The position numbers and the translations under genes are program-made. The notes under the pieces are model-generated. The model searched no databases, was not told the DNA's origin, and saw nothing but the letters and a program-made list of their open reading frames with translations. This document shows, piece by piece, positions 15,656 through 23,212 of a stretch of 28,929 nt of DNA; within the stretch, counting starts at the first letter, position 1; each line of letters starts with the position of its first letter. Source of the stretch: UBA5905 sp964609975 (lineage in GTDB: Bacteria > Bacillota > Clostridia > Oscillospirales > Acutalibacteraceae); NCBI GenBank assembly GCA_964609975.1, contig CAZSTR010000017.1:1-28929 (forward strand). Direction: 5' to 3'.

Positions 15656-15692
15656 ACAAAAACTCTCGCCCCATTAGTATCGGGCGAGAGTT
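15656..15692 (-). terminator. Terminator after the alpha/beta hydrolase gene
   Basis: A perfect 11-bp stem (15661-15671 with 15682-15692) with a 10-base loop is followed, on the minus strand, by a T run. It lies 28 bases after the hydrolase stop and 18 bases before the spoIVB start, so it separates the two genes. Confidence 0.8.
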
Positions 15693-15703
15693 CGCTTTTA
15701 TGC
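15675..15703 (-). promoter_or_regulatory. Candidate sporulation (sigma-G/sigma-F-like) promoter of spoIVB
   Basis: On the minus strand GCATA (15699-15703) and GATACTA (15675-15681) are 17 bases apart. This is close to the forespore sigma-G pattern (GHATR, then CATNHTA). The -10 element lies in the loop of the terminator hairpin, with the spoIVB start about 33 bases downstream. It is a motif match only. Confidence 0.4.
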
Positions 15704-15720
15704 GAGACAGAAAAAGCCAA

Positions 15721-16512
15721 TCAGCGCTCACGCAACGAACGCAAAAAAGGCAAGGTCAGCGCCGGCCATGCGCTGGCGCCGGAAACTCCTGCGGCCAGTC
15801 CGTTTCCGTGACCACCCCAGGGAAAAATGTGCATTTCGGCCACGACGCCCTCCCGGCGCAACGCCTCCAAAAAGCGCATCGAATTTTCCATGGGCACACA
15901 GGTGTCCTCCATGCTATGCCACAAGAAGCAGGGACAGGTATCCGCGCTCACACAGCGCTCCAGCGACAGACTATCCTTCTCCGCTTCAAGGCGCTCTCCC
16001 AAAAGCGCCTGAAAGCTTCCCATGTGGCCGATGGCCTGGTCTGCCGAAATCACCGGATAAGCCAAAATCGCTCCGTTGGGGCGGGCGCTCATGCGATCCA
16101 CCGCATCGCCCACCACCGTGCAAGCATCCGCCAGCGTGGCCACGCTGGCACACAAATGACCGCCGGCGGAAAAGCCTACGGTGTACACAGCGGTCGGGTC
16201 GGTATGCCATTCTACGCTGTGATACCGCACCAGCTTCACCGCCCGCTGAGCATCCAGCAGGGGAGCCGGATGGCGGTTCGGCTCCACCCGATAGTCCACC
16301 ACAAAGGCGTTATACCCGTTCTCATAATAAAACGCGGCCACCGGCGTGCCCTCATGGTCAGCGCGCATCCGATAGGCGCCGCCGGGGAATATCACCACCG
16401 CCGGATGCGTCCCCTCCTCATGCAAAAAGGCGGTCATCCGGTTCGGCGTTTCGGCCTCCGGGCAAAGGGCGGGAATTTCTCCCTCCCACAACGGAAATTC
16501 CTGGGTTTTCAT
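15721..16512 (-). CDS. Alpha/beta hydrolase, esterase-like (263 aa)
   Basis: This is a serine hydrolase of the acetyl-xylan-esterase / BD-FAE-like group. FPGGAYRMRADHEG provides the oxyanion loop (HGG replaced by PGG), GFSAGGH carries the nucleophilic serine (~Ser115), HSMEDTCVP the acid, and GGHGNGL the histidine. No signal peptide is seen. I chose ATG 16512, after a purine-rich stretch; the open frame continues upstream but is then antisense to trmK. It follows trmK by 41 bases in the same direction and ends in a terminator, so they may share a transcript. Relatives remove acetyl or other ester groups from sugars, but the substrate here is unknown. Confidence 0.87.
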   Translation of the reverse strand: MKTQEFPLWEGEIPALCPEAETPNRMTAFLHEEGTHPAVVIFPGGAYRMRADHEGTPVAAFYYENGYNAFVVDYRVEPNRHPAPLLDAQRAVKLVRYHSVEWHTDPTAVYTVGFSAGGHLCASVATLADACTVVGDAVDRMSARPNGAILAYPVISADQAIGHMGSFQALLGERLEAEKDSLSLERCVSADTCPCFLWHSMEDTCVPMENSMRFLEALRREGVVAEMHIFPWGGHGNGLAAGVSGASAWPALTLPFLRSLRER

Positions 16513-16553
16513 ACGCTTTTTCCTTTCCTCTTTTTCCTGCATCCTCAAGCCGT

Positions 16554-17255
16554 TCATGCGGCCGCCGCTCGTAATCGGACGGCGATTTCCGCCAGCCGGT
16601 CTCCACCGGCCAAATCTCCGGCGCGCCGCAGGCCCTCCGCCCGGCGGGTCAAATGCTCCGCCATCATACGCCGATAGGGCTTTCCCTCCTCGGCATCGAA
16701 AAAACCGGCATAAAAGAAATAGGCGTCGGTTTCCGGGGGTGCGACGGTATACACCGCCGCCATCACCGGATACAGGTGGTGGCCATCCCGCACCAGCCGC
16801 TCCGTTTCCACCGAAAAGCCGTTGGTCAGCAGATAGCGCCGCAGCTCCTCTCCGCGGGTCATCGGCTGCAAAATCAGCCGCAAGCGGGCGCTTTTTACCC
16901 ATTCCACCGCCGCCAAAATGGACACAATCGTTTCTCCACCCATACCGGCGATGGCGATATCCTCCACCTCATCGGCGGCGATGGGCGCCAGCCCATCCCC
17001 CAGCCGCAGAGAAATCCGTTCGGACAAGCCGGCCGCCGCCACATTCCGCCGCGCCGCCTCCAGCGGCCCCGCCCGCAAATCGGCGCCAACCGCCCAGGGG
17101 CAATAGCCGCTTTTAACAAGCTCCACCGGCAAATAGGCATGATCTGTACCTATATCCGCCAGTCGTTTTCCGGGGCGCACCAGCGCCGCAACCGCTTTCA
17201 GCCGAGCATCCAACACCCTTTTCGCCGCTCCCTTCTGCCTTTCTCGTTTTCGCAT
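16554..17255 (-). CDS. trmK: tRNA (adenine(22)-N(1))-methyltransferase TrmK
   Basis: This is a class I SAM-dependent methyltransferase of the TrmK/YqfN family, which methylates N1 of A22 in tRNAs of Firmicutes. LDARLKAVAALVRPGKRLADIGTDHAYLP is the diagnostic N-terminus with the SAM loop. DIAIAGMGGETI is the family's conserved second motif, followed by RLILQPMTRGEELRRYL and a helical C-terminus. Length (~234 aa) is usual. I chose ATG 17255 (preceded by AAAAGAG); GTG 17216, just before LDARLK, is an alternative that fits the typical family start better. The upstream terminator leaves little room for a promoter. Confidence 0.92.
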   Translation of the reverse strand: MRKRERQKGAAKRVLDARLKAVAALVRPGKRLADIGTDHAYLPVELVKSGYCPWAVGADLRAGPLEAARRNVAAAGLSERISLRLGDGLAPIAADEVEDIAIAGMGGETIVSILAAVEWVKSARLRLILQPMTRGEELRRYLLTNGFSVETERLVRDGHHLYPVMAAVYTVAPPETDAYFFYAGFFDAEEGKPYRRMMAEHLTRRAEGLRRAGDLAGGDRLAEIAVRLRAAAA

Positions 17256-17278
17256 CTCTTTTCGCGCGCATGTATGCG

Positions 17279-17316
17279 AAAAAAGCGCTCCGCCGCGCCC
17301 TTCGGGCGGACGGAGC
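17279..17316 (-). terminator. Terminator of the DUF1858 gene
   Basis: A GC-rich imperfect stem (17287-17300 with 17304-17316) is followed on the minus strand by six Ts. It lies ten bases after the DUF1858 stop. Confidence 0.75.
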
Positions 17317-17325
17317 ACCTTTTCG

Positions 17326-17523
17326 TCAGTTTCCGAAATGCTTGTTCAGCTTTTCCACCAGCTCATCCACGCTGACCCCGTGCACCGCACAGGCGTCCTC
17401 GATGGATTCGCCCCGCGCCGAGGGGCAACCGAGGCAATGCATCCCCATTTCCAGAAAATAGGGCGCCGTCTCCCGGTCGGCGTCCAAAATCGCGCCGATG
17501 GTTGTCTCCTTTGTCACGACCAT
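17326..17523 (-). CDS. DUF1858 domain protein (65 aa, CxxC)
   Basis: This small single-domain protein has the DUF1858 fold, also found in hybrid-cluster-protein-associated redox disulfide proteins. VTKETTIGAILDADRETAPYF is the typical start, and HCLGCPSARGESIEDAC carries the CxxC pair (Cys30, Cys33), probably redox-active or metal-binding. The C-terminal VDELVEKLNKHF is the usual end. ATG 17523 follows an AAGGTGG site. It has its own promoter and terminator, so it is monocistronic. The role is unknown; such proteins are common in anaerobes and are often linked to thiol or redox chemistry. Confidence 0.88.
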   Translation of the reverse strand: MVVTKETTIGAILDADRETAPYFLEMGMHCLGCPSARGESIEDACAVHGVSVDELVEKLNKHFGN

Positions 17524-17557
17524 AGTATATAAACCACCTTTCTTATTCGTTTTCTCT

Positions 17558-17586
17558 ATTATACCCGAAGGCTTCGAAAATAGCAA
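17558..17586 (-). promoter_or_regulatory. Promoter of the DUF1858 gene
   Basis: On the minus strand TTGCTA (17581-17586) and consensus TATAAT (17558-17563) are 17 bases apart. A perfect 14-bp palindrome (17588-17601) lies directly upstream of the -35 box and may be an operator or a weak ileS terminator. Confidence 0.7.
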
Positions 17587-17603
17587 GACAGAAAATTCTG
17601 TTT

Positions 17604-20600
17604 TCAGACCTTTTCCACGCCCAGCGTCACGGTTTCTCCGTTCAGCTCCCATTCCTTGGCGTAGCCGACTGTCTCTCCAGCCGTCAGCGAAACGCCCATC
17701 ACATCATGCAGAATGCTTTCCCGGTTTTCTTCCAGAATGTTCTGGATTTTTTCGTTTCCGGCGACCGACACCCGCACCGTATCCGTCACCTCAAAGCCGG
17801 CTTCCTTGCGCATGGTTTGCAGCTTGCTGACAATTTCGCGCACGAAGCCCTCTTCTACCAGCTCAGGAGTCAGGCGCGTGTCGATGGCCACGGTGATACC
17901 CTGATCCGAAACGGTATAGAAACCCTCCGCCTGAGCGGTTTCGATGAGCAAATCCTCCGCCGTCAGCGTCACCGCGCCATCCAGCAGCAAAAGCGCGCCC
18001 GTCCGATCCAGCTCCGTCTTGGCGACGTTTCCGTCGAGAGCGGCCAGCGCCTCACGGATGGCGCCCAGCTGTTTTCCGTATTTTGGGCCGACGGTTTTGA
18101 GCTGGGGCTTAAACACATAGCTCATGAAGGCGGAGGCATCGGTGATACGCTCCACCCCATGGAGGTTCAACTCCTCCGCGATGATGGCCGCATCCTCGTC
18201 CTCCAGCGCATCCGCCATCTGCACATACATCCGGCTCAGCGGCTGGCGGTTTTTGCAGCCGGCGCCGTTGCGGGCGGCACGACCCAAAACCACCAGACGA
18301 ATCACATCCTCCATCCGGTTCTCCAGCGCCGCGTCGATATACGCCTCCTCAGCTTCGGGATAATCGCACAGATGCACACTCACCGGCGCCTGCTGGTCGT
18401 TGGTGCACACCAGATTGCGATAAATGTCCTCGGTCATGAAGGGAATCAGCGGAGCCGCCAGCTTCGTTACCGTCACCAGCGCCGTATACAGGGTCATATA
18501 GGCGTTCACCTTGTCCTGCTCCATGCCCTTCGCCCAAAAGCGCTCGCGACTGCGCCGCACATACCAGTTACTCAGCTCGTCCACGAAGCTCTCCAGCGCA
18601 CGGGTGGTCTCCGGCAGCCGATAAGCCGCCAGATGGCCGTCCACGGTTTTCACCGTGCTGTTGAGCCGGGACAGAAGCCAGCGATCCATTAAATTGAGCT
18701 TGTCATATTCCAGCGTAAACTTCGTCGCGTCGAAGCCGTCGATGTTGGCATACAGCACAAAGAAGGCATAGGTATTCCACAGCGTACCCAGGAACTTCCG
18801 CTGACACTCCTGCACCGCCTTTCCGTGGAAACGGTTGGGCAGCCAGGGGGCGGAGTTGGAATAGAAATACCAGCGAATGGCGTCGGCGCCATAGGTTCCC
18901 AGCGCCTCCATCGGATCCACGGCGTTGCCTTTGGATTTGGACATTTTCTGGCCGTTGGCATCCTGCACATGGCCCAAAACCAGCACATTTTTGAAGGGCG
19001 CCTGATCGAACAGCAGGGTGGAAATCGCCATCAGCGAATAAAACCAGCCACGGGTCTGGTCCACGCCCTCGCAAATGAAATCGGCCGGGAACTGCTTCTG
19101 GAACAGCTCCTGGTTTTCGAAGGGATAATGATGCTGTGCGAAGGGCATCGACCCGGAATCGAACCAGCAATCGATAACCTCCGGCACCCGATGCATTTCA
19201 TCGCCGCAGGCGGGGCAACGCAGGGTCACACCGTCGATATAGGGGCGATGCAGCTCAATATCCTCCGGGCAATTATCAGACATTTCGCGCAGCTCGGCGA
19301 TACTCCCCACCGAGTGCATATGGCCGCAGGAGCATTCCCATATGTTCAGCGGCGTGCCCCAATAGCGGTTGCGGCTAATACCCCAATCCTGCACATTGGC
19401 CAGCCAGTCGCCGAAGCGGCCCTTTCCGATGCTGTCTGGAATCCAGTTGACGGTGTTGTTGTTGCGGATGAGCGCATCCCGCACCGCAGTCATCTTGATG
19501 AACCAGCTCTCCCGCGCATAATACAGCAGAGGCGTGTCGCACCGCCAGCAGAAGGGATAATCGTGCTCGAATTTCGGCGCGTCGAACAGCTGACTCCGCT
19601 CCTCCAAATCCTGCAAAACCAGCGGGTCGGCTTTTTTCACAAACAGACCGGCGAAGGGCGTCTCCGGCGTCATGTTGCCCTTCCCGTCCACCAGCTGGAC
19701 AAAGGGCAGGTCATAGCGGCGCCCCACCTGGGCGTCGTCCTCACCGAAGGCCGGGGCGATATGCACGATACCGGTACCGTCGCTCATGGTGACATAGTCG
19801 GCGCAGGTAACATAGAAGCCCTTTTTATGCTGTTTGTCCGCCAGCGTCTTGGCGCAGTCATACAGAGGCTCATATTCCTTGTGCTCCAGCTCCCGGCCGG
19901 AAAAACGGCCGGTGATTTCATAGGCCGGCTGCTCCTCCGTGGCCAGACCGCCCAGCACCTTATCCAGCAGTGCCTCCGCCAAATAATAGGTGCGGCCGTC
20001 CGCCGCCTTCACACGGCAATACGGCTCCTCCGGGTTGACGCACAGCGCCACATTAGAGGGAAGCGTCCAGGGGGTGGTCGTCCAGGCCAGGAACCAGGCA
20101 TCCTCGTTCGCCACCTTGAAGCGCACCACCGCCGAGCGCTCCTTCACGCACTTATAGCCCTGCGCCACCTCATGGCTGGACAGCGGGGTTCCGCAACGGG
20201 GGCAATAGGGCACAATTTTGAAGCCCTTATACAGCAAACCCTTATCCCAAATCTGCTTGAGCGCCCACCATTCCGACTCGATATAGTCGTTGTGATAGGT
20301 CACATAGGGGTTCTCCATGTCCGCCCAGAAGCCGACGATGCCGGAGAAATCCTCCCACATCCCCTTATATTTCCAGACGCTCTCCTTACATTTCTGAATG
20401 AACGCGTCCAGACCGTATTCCTCAATTTGCTCCTTTCCATCCAGGCCGAGAAGCTTTTCTACCTCCAGCTCCACCGGCAGGCCATGGGTATCCCAGCCGG
20501 CCTTGCGGGGCACAAGCTGGCCCTTCATGGCGTGATAGCGGGGAATCATGTCCTTGATCACACGGGTCAGCACATGGCCGATATGCGGCTTTCCATTGGC

Positions 20601-20747
20601 CGTCGGGGGACCGTCATAGAAGGTATAGGTTTCCCCCTGCTCCCGCTGCTCCATGCTGCGGCGGAACACATCCTCCTCCGTCCAAAAGCGGAGCACCTCC
20701 CGCTCTCTTTGCACAAAATCCATGCTCGTCGGCACTTTTTTATACAT
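17604..20747 (-). CDS. ileS: Isoleucyl-tRNA synthetase (1047 aa)
   Basis: This class I aminoacyl-tRNA synthetase charges tRNA-Ile. The HIGH motif is in GKPHIGHVLTRV (~54-58), the editing domain includes WTTTPWTLPSN, and WFDSGSMP plus KMSKSKGNAVDP (~600) mark the active site. The ~1047-residue length, the YCPRCGTPLSSHEV site and KMSKSKGN instead of KMSKSLGN point to the long, eukaryote-like type (type II). I chose ATG 20747 because GGAGG lies just before it. A T-box leader upstream matches isoleucine, so expression should rise when tRNA-Ile is uncharged. No strong terminator is seen at the 3' end. Confidence 0.97.
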   Translation of the reverse strand: MYKKVPTSMDFVQREREVLRFWTEEDVFRRSMEQREQGETYTFYDGPPTANGKPHIGHVLTRVIKDMIPRYHAMKGQLVPRKAGWDTHGLPVELEVEKLLGLDGKEQIEEYGLDAFIQKCKESVWKYKGMWEDFSGIVGFWADMENPYVTYHNDYIESEWWALKQIWDKGLLYKGFKIVPYCPRCGTPLSSHEVAQGYKCVKERSAVVRFKVANEDAWFLAWTTTPWTLPSNVALCVNPEEPYCRVKAADGRTYYLAEALLDKVLGGLATEEQPAYEITGRFSGRELEHKEYEPLYDCAKTLADKQHKKGFYVTCADYVTMSDGTGIVHIAPAFGEDDAQVGRRYDLPFVQLVDGKGNMTPETPFAGLFVKKADPLVLQDLEERSQLFDAPKFEHDYPFCWRCDTPLLYYARESWFIKMTAVRDALIRNNNTVNWIPDSIGKGRFGDWLANVQDWGISRNRYWGTPLNIWECSCGHMHSVGSIAELREMSDNCPEDIELHRPYIDGVTLRCPACGDEMHRVPEVIDCWFDSGSMPFAQHHYPFENQELFQKQFPADFICEGVDQTRGWFYSLMAISTLLFDQAPFKNVLVLGHVQDANGQKMSKSKGNAVDPMEALGTYGADAIRWYFYSNSAPWLPNRFHGKAVQECQRKFLGTLWNTYAFFVLYANIDGFDATKFTLEYDKLNLMDRWLLSRLNSTVKTVDGHLAAYRLPETTRALESFVDELSNWYVRRSRERFWAKGMEQDKVNAYMTLYTALVTVTKLAAPLIPFMTEDIYRNLVCTNDQQAPVSVHLCDYPEAEEAYIDAALENRMEDVIRLVVLGRAARNGAGCKNRQPLSRMYVQMADALEDEDAAIIAEELNLHGVERITDASAFMSYVFKPQLKTVGPKYGKQLGAIREALAALDGNVAKTELDRTGALLLLDGAVTLTAEDLLIETAQAEGFYTVSDQGITVAIDTRLTPELVEEGFVREIVSKLQTMRKEAGFEVTDTVRVSVAGNEKIQNILEENRESILHDVMGVSLTAGETVGYAKEWELNGETVTLGVEKV

Positions 20748-20761
20748 TCGATGCACCTCCA

Positions 20762-20801
20762 AAAAATAAAAAGCCCCGTCCCGCAAACAGGACGAAGCCT
20801 T
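20762..20801 (-). terminator. T-box-controlled terminator before ileS
   Basis: On the minus strand a stem with GU pairs is formed by GGCTTCGTCCTG and CGGGACGGGGCT and is followed by TTTTATTTTTT. Its 5' side overlaps the bases after the T-box core, so it competes with the antiterminator. Confidence 0.8.
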
Positions 20802-21013
20802 GCTTCGCTATACCACCCATCGCCGCGTACCAGCATACGCCTTCCCGATAACGGAGGAAAACCGACGAGGCCTATTCGATCGCTCTTTCAGCTCGCAACT
20901 CCCGAGGGATATTCACACACAAAAGCACATCGCCGGGCTTCCACTCTCCCCGGCTCGCTGCGGAGGCTGTTTCGTGCGCTACTGTCTCGATCACCGTCTT
21001 TGGATGTTGAAAC
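20762..21013 (-). promoter_or_regulatory. Isoleucine T-box riboswitch leader of ileS
   Basis: The minus-strand leader contains the T-box core TGGGTGGTATAGCG (near 20812-20825), whose TGGT bulge can pair with the ACCA end of tRNA-Ile. It is followed at once by a terminator hairpin. Upstream are a GGGGAGAGTGGAAGC stretch typical of stem I and an unpaired-looking GAATATCCC in which ATC (20908-20910), an isoleucine codon, is the likely specifier. Uncharged tRNA would stabilise the antiterminator and let ileS be transcribed. The core differs from the common AGGGTGGTACCGCG by a few bases. This fills most of the 478-base gap between ileS and nrdG. Confidence 0.88.
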
Positions 21014-21020
21014 TATGGCT

Positions 21021-21049
21021 ATCATACACTTTTCGCCGAAAAATGTCAA
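21021..21049 (-). promoter_or_regulatory. Promoter of the T-box/ileS transcript
   Basis: On the minus strand TTGACA (21044-21049) and TATGAT (21021-21026) are exactly 17 bases apart, placing the leader start near 21014. Confidence 0.8.
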
Positions 21050-21168
21050 GCCCTCCGCGAAAATTTCCGGTTTTCACGAAAAAGCAGCGAACAAAGCGGC
21101 CAAAAACGCCTCTTTCCCCGGTGCGCTTTCTTTTTTTGCGACCGTATGCCCAGCGGCGGCTTTTGGGC

Positions 21169-21197
21169 TTGCGTCGAAGGGGAAAATGTGTTACTAT
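21169..21197 (+). promoter_or_regulatory. Promoter of nrdG-dut-rex
   Basis: TTGCGT (21169-21174) and TACTAT (21192-21197) are 17 bases apart, about 30 bases before the nrdG start. No clear Rex operator (TTGTGAAAT-type dyad) is visible around it. Confidence 0.5.
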
Positions 21198-21226
21198 ATA
21201 GGGGATGCACACAGGAGGGGATTTCC

Positions 21227-21763
21227 GTGAACTACGCCACCATAAAATTCAACGACATCGCCAACGGCACAGGGGTACGCGTGTCCCTGTTCGTCAGCGG
21301 ATGCACTCATCATTGCAAGGGCTGCTTCAACGCCGAGGCCTGGGACTTCCACTTCGGTGAGCCATTCACCGAAGACGTGGAGGAGCGTATTCTGACCGCG
21401 CTGGCCCCCGACTATGTAGCGGGGCTATCCCTGCTGGGCGGCGAGCCGATGGAGCCGGAGCATCAACAGGCGCTGTTCCCCTTTTTGCAAAGGGTGAAAA
21501 GCCGCTTTCCGCAGAAAACCATCTGGTGCTATACCGGATATTTGCTGGACCGGGAGCTGTTGGCCGACGACGGCCGGGCGCACACCGAGGTCACGCGCCC
21601 TCTTCTGGAGCTGTTGGATGTGGTGGTGGACGGCCCCTTCATGGAGGAGCGCAAGGACATCCGCCTGCGGTTTCGCGGCTCCGCCAACCAACGAATCATC
21701 GACGCACCGGCCTCCTTGGCCACCAACAAAATCATCGAAAAAGAATGGGGCGATTATCTATGA
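21227..21763 (+). CDS. nrdG: Anaerobic ribonucleotide reductase activating protein NrdG (178 aa)
   Basis: This radical SAM enzyme generates the glycyl radical on NrdD, allowing dNTP synthesis without oxygen. The 4Fe-4S motif is CTHHCKGC (Cys26, Cys30, Cys33), preceded by the typical IANGTGVRVSLFVSGC. The SAM-binding GGEP is in LSLLGGEPMEP, and VDGPFMEERKD with LRFRGSANQRIID forms the conserved C-terminal part. I chose GTG 21227 because AGGAGGGG lies just upstream. It overlaps dut by four bases (ATGA). Its partner nrdD is not adjacent: a nrdD lies at the right edge of the window on the opposite strand. Confidence 0.93.
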   Translation: MNYATIKFNDIANGTGVRVSLFVSGCTHHCKGCFNAEAWDFHFGEPFTEDVEERILTALAPDYVAGLSLLGGEPMEPEHQQALFPFLQRVKSRFPQKTIWCYTGYLLDRELLADDGRAHTEVTRPLLELLDVVVDGPFMEERKDIRLRFRGSANQRIIDAPASLATNKIIEKEWGDYL

Positions 21764-22197
21764 CCGTACATTTTCAAAAGCTGGACTCGCGTGCGACCGC
21801 GCCGACCTACGGAAGCGCCGCCGCCGCCGGCGCCGATTTATATGCGCTGTTGGATGAAGAGCTGACGCTGGCCGCCGGCGAAACCGTGCTTGTGCACACC
21901 GGCCTGGCCGTGGAAATTCCGGCGGGCTATGTGGGGCTGATTTGCGCCCGCAGCGGCCTGGCCACGAAGCGGGGGCTGGCGCCCGCCAACAAGGTGGGCG
22001 TCATCGACTCCGACTATCGGGGCGAGCTGATGGTGGCTTTGCATAACCATTCGGCAATTTCCCAAACGTTGGAGCCGGGTGAGCGCATCGCCCAGCTACT
22101 GCTGATGCCGTATTTGACCGCCGAATTCACCGAAGCGGACACCCTTTCCGACACGGCCCGGGGCGAAGGAGGCTTCGGCTCCACCGGCCGAAAATAA
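21760..22197 (+). CDS. dut: dUTP diphosphatase (dUTPase, 145 aa)
   Basis: This trimeric dUTPase hydrolyses dUTP to dUMP and PPi, keeping uracil out of DNA and feeding dTMP synthesis. All five family motifs are present: AGADLYAL, CARSGLA, GVIDSDYRGE (catalytic Asp region), PGERIAQLL and the C-terminal glycine-rich arm RGEGGFGSTGR. Its start overlaps the nrdG stop, and rex follows after 18 bases, so the three form an operon joining nucleotide supply with redox sensing. Confidence 0.95.
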   Translation: MTVHFQKLDSRATAPTYGSAAAAGADLYALLDEELTLAAGETVLVHTGLAVEIPAGYVGLICARSGLATKRGLAPANKVGVIDSDYRGELMVALHNHSAISQTLEPGERIAQLLLMPYLTAEFTEADTLSDTARGEGGFGSTGRK

Positions 22198-22215
22198 GCC
22201 GGGAGGTGCTTTTCT

Positions 22216-22863
22216 TTGGCAAAAGATACCAACATTTCCATGCCGGTGATTCGGCGACTCCCCCGCTATTATCGGTTTTTATACGACCTGAAGGAAAACG
22301 GCGTAGAGCGCATTTCCTCCAGAGAGCTGTCCCGGCTGATGGGACTGACCGCCTCTCAAATTCGACAGGATCTCAACTGCTTCGGCGGCTTCGGCCAACA
22401 GGGCTATGGCTACGCAGTGGATGCCCTTTATCGCGAAATCGGTCGAATTTTGGGCATCGACCGGCCGATGGCGGCGGTGCTGTTGGGCGTGGGCAACCTG
22501 GGAAAAGCCCTCGTCAAGCACATGGAGCTTTCCACCCGCGGCTTTCGGCTGATCGGCCTTTTCGATGACGCCCCCGCTCTGGTGGGGAAAACCGTCAGCG
22601 ACCAAAAAATCCGCCCCACAGAGGAGCTGGAGGCCTTCTGCAGGGCCGATCAGCCGCAAATGGCCATTCTCTGTATTCCGAAGGAAGCGGCGCCGCCATT
22701 GGTGGAGCGTCTGCTGGCCTGCGGCGTGAAGGGCTTTTGGAATTTTTCCCATTATGACATCGCCTTCCATCATCCTGAAGCGCTGGTGGAGAATGTGCAT
22801 CTGGGAGACAGCCTGATGACCCTATCCTATGAAATGAAGGACACGCTCCTAAAAGAAAAATAA
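22216..22863 (+). CDS. rex: Redox-sensing transcriptional repressor Rex (215 aa)
   Basis: Rex is a dimeric repressor that leaves DNA when NADH rises and so controls fermentation genes. The N-terminal winged helix (IRRLPRYYRFLYDLKENG, ISSRELSRLMGLTASQIRQDL, CFGGFGQQGYGY) is followed by the Rossmann fold with GVGNLG and the C-terminal domain-swapping helix. The start is TTG 22216 after GGGAGGTG at good spacing. It is the last clear member of the nrdG-dut-rex transcript; the small gene downstream may be joined to it. Length is normal. Confidence 0.95.
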   Translation: MAKDTNISMPVIRRLPRYYRFLYDLKENGVERISSRELSRLMGLTASQIRQDLNCFGGFGQQGYGYAVDALYREIGRILGIDRPMAAVLLGVGNLGKALVKHMELSTRGFRLIGLFDDAPALVGKTVSDQKIRPTEELEAFCRADQPQMAILCIPKEAAPPLVERLLACGVKGFWNFSHYDIAFHHPEALVENVHLGDSLMTLSYEMKDTLLKEK

Positions 22864-22921
22864 GCCCGCGCCGCATATTTCCCCCTTTGACGGGAAAACT
22901 GATTCATGAGGTGATTGCCGC

Positions 22922-23152
22922 ATGAATTCGTCGAAAAAATCCAAAAATCCGCTGGATGACGCCACCCCCTCCACCGCATCCGTTTCGGGAACACCCACCG
23001 ATGTTTGGGAACAGCTGAACAAATACGGGCATTGCGAGGTACAGGATACTACCGACACGGAAAATCCATTTCCGCAAATCGGGCCGATTGCCTCCGCCGG
23101 CATCCAGCTGAACAAGGCCAAAAAGAAGGCTTCACCCAAGGAGAAAGCCTGA
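22922..23152 (+). CDS. Small uncharacterised protein (76 aa)
   Basis: I do not recognise this gene's function. It has a good AGGTG site before ATG 22922, lies 58 bases after rex and ends right before a strong terminator, so it is very likely real. The protein is hydrophilic and mostly disordered at both ends (SSKKSKNPLDDATPS; NKAKKKASPKEKA). The central block DVWEQLNKYGHCEVQDTTDTE, then PFPQIG, looks conserved. There is no signal peptide and no membrane helix. The WEQLNKYGHCEVQ block with a single cysteine is its most distinctive part. Confidence 0.75.
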   Translation: MNSSKKSKNPLDDATPSTASVSGTPTDVWEQLNKYGHCEVQDTTDTENPFPQIGPIASAGIQLNKAKKKASPKEKA

Positions 23153-23158
23153 GCGAAC

Positions 23159-23194
23159 AAAAAGAGAGCAGCCGTACGGCTGCTCTCTTTTTTC
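23159..23194. terminator. Bidirectional terminator between the small gene and serA
   Basis: An uninterrupted 14-bp perfect hairpin (23161-23190) with a two-base loop is flanked by A and T runs. It ends the rightward nrdG-dut-rex transcript and the leftward serC-serA transcript. Confidence 0.92.
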
Positions 23195-23212
23195 TCACGG
23201 GGCGCCCGCAGA

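Noticed and set aside
15643..15720. Upstream start for spoIVB
   Set aside because: The extra codons run through a terminator hairpin, and a candidate promoter lies inside them; ATG 15642 with its lysine-rich start fits the family.
16513..16902. N-terminal extension of the alpha/beta hydrolase frame
   Set aside because: It overlaps trmK in another frame of the same strand and has no relation to hydrolases; the ATG at 16512 has the fitting position and ribosome site.
21050..21226. A Rex operator upstream of nrdG
   Set aside because: I looked for the TTGTGAAAT...TTTCACAA dyad and saw no acceptable match.
18825..21230. An 801-codon open frame on the plus strand across ileS
   Set aside because: It is antisense to ileS, its leader and promoter; the composition is that of a GC-rich shadow frame (rich in Arg, His, Gln, Ile), and no family motif or ribosome binding site is seen.
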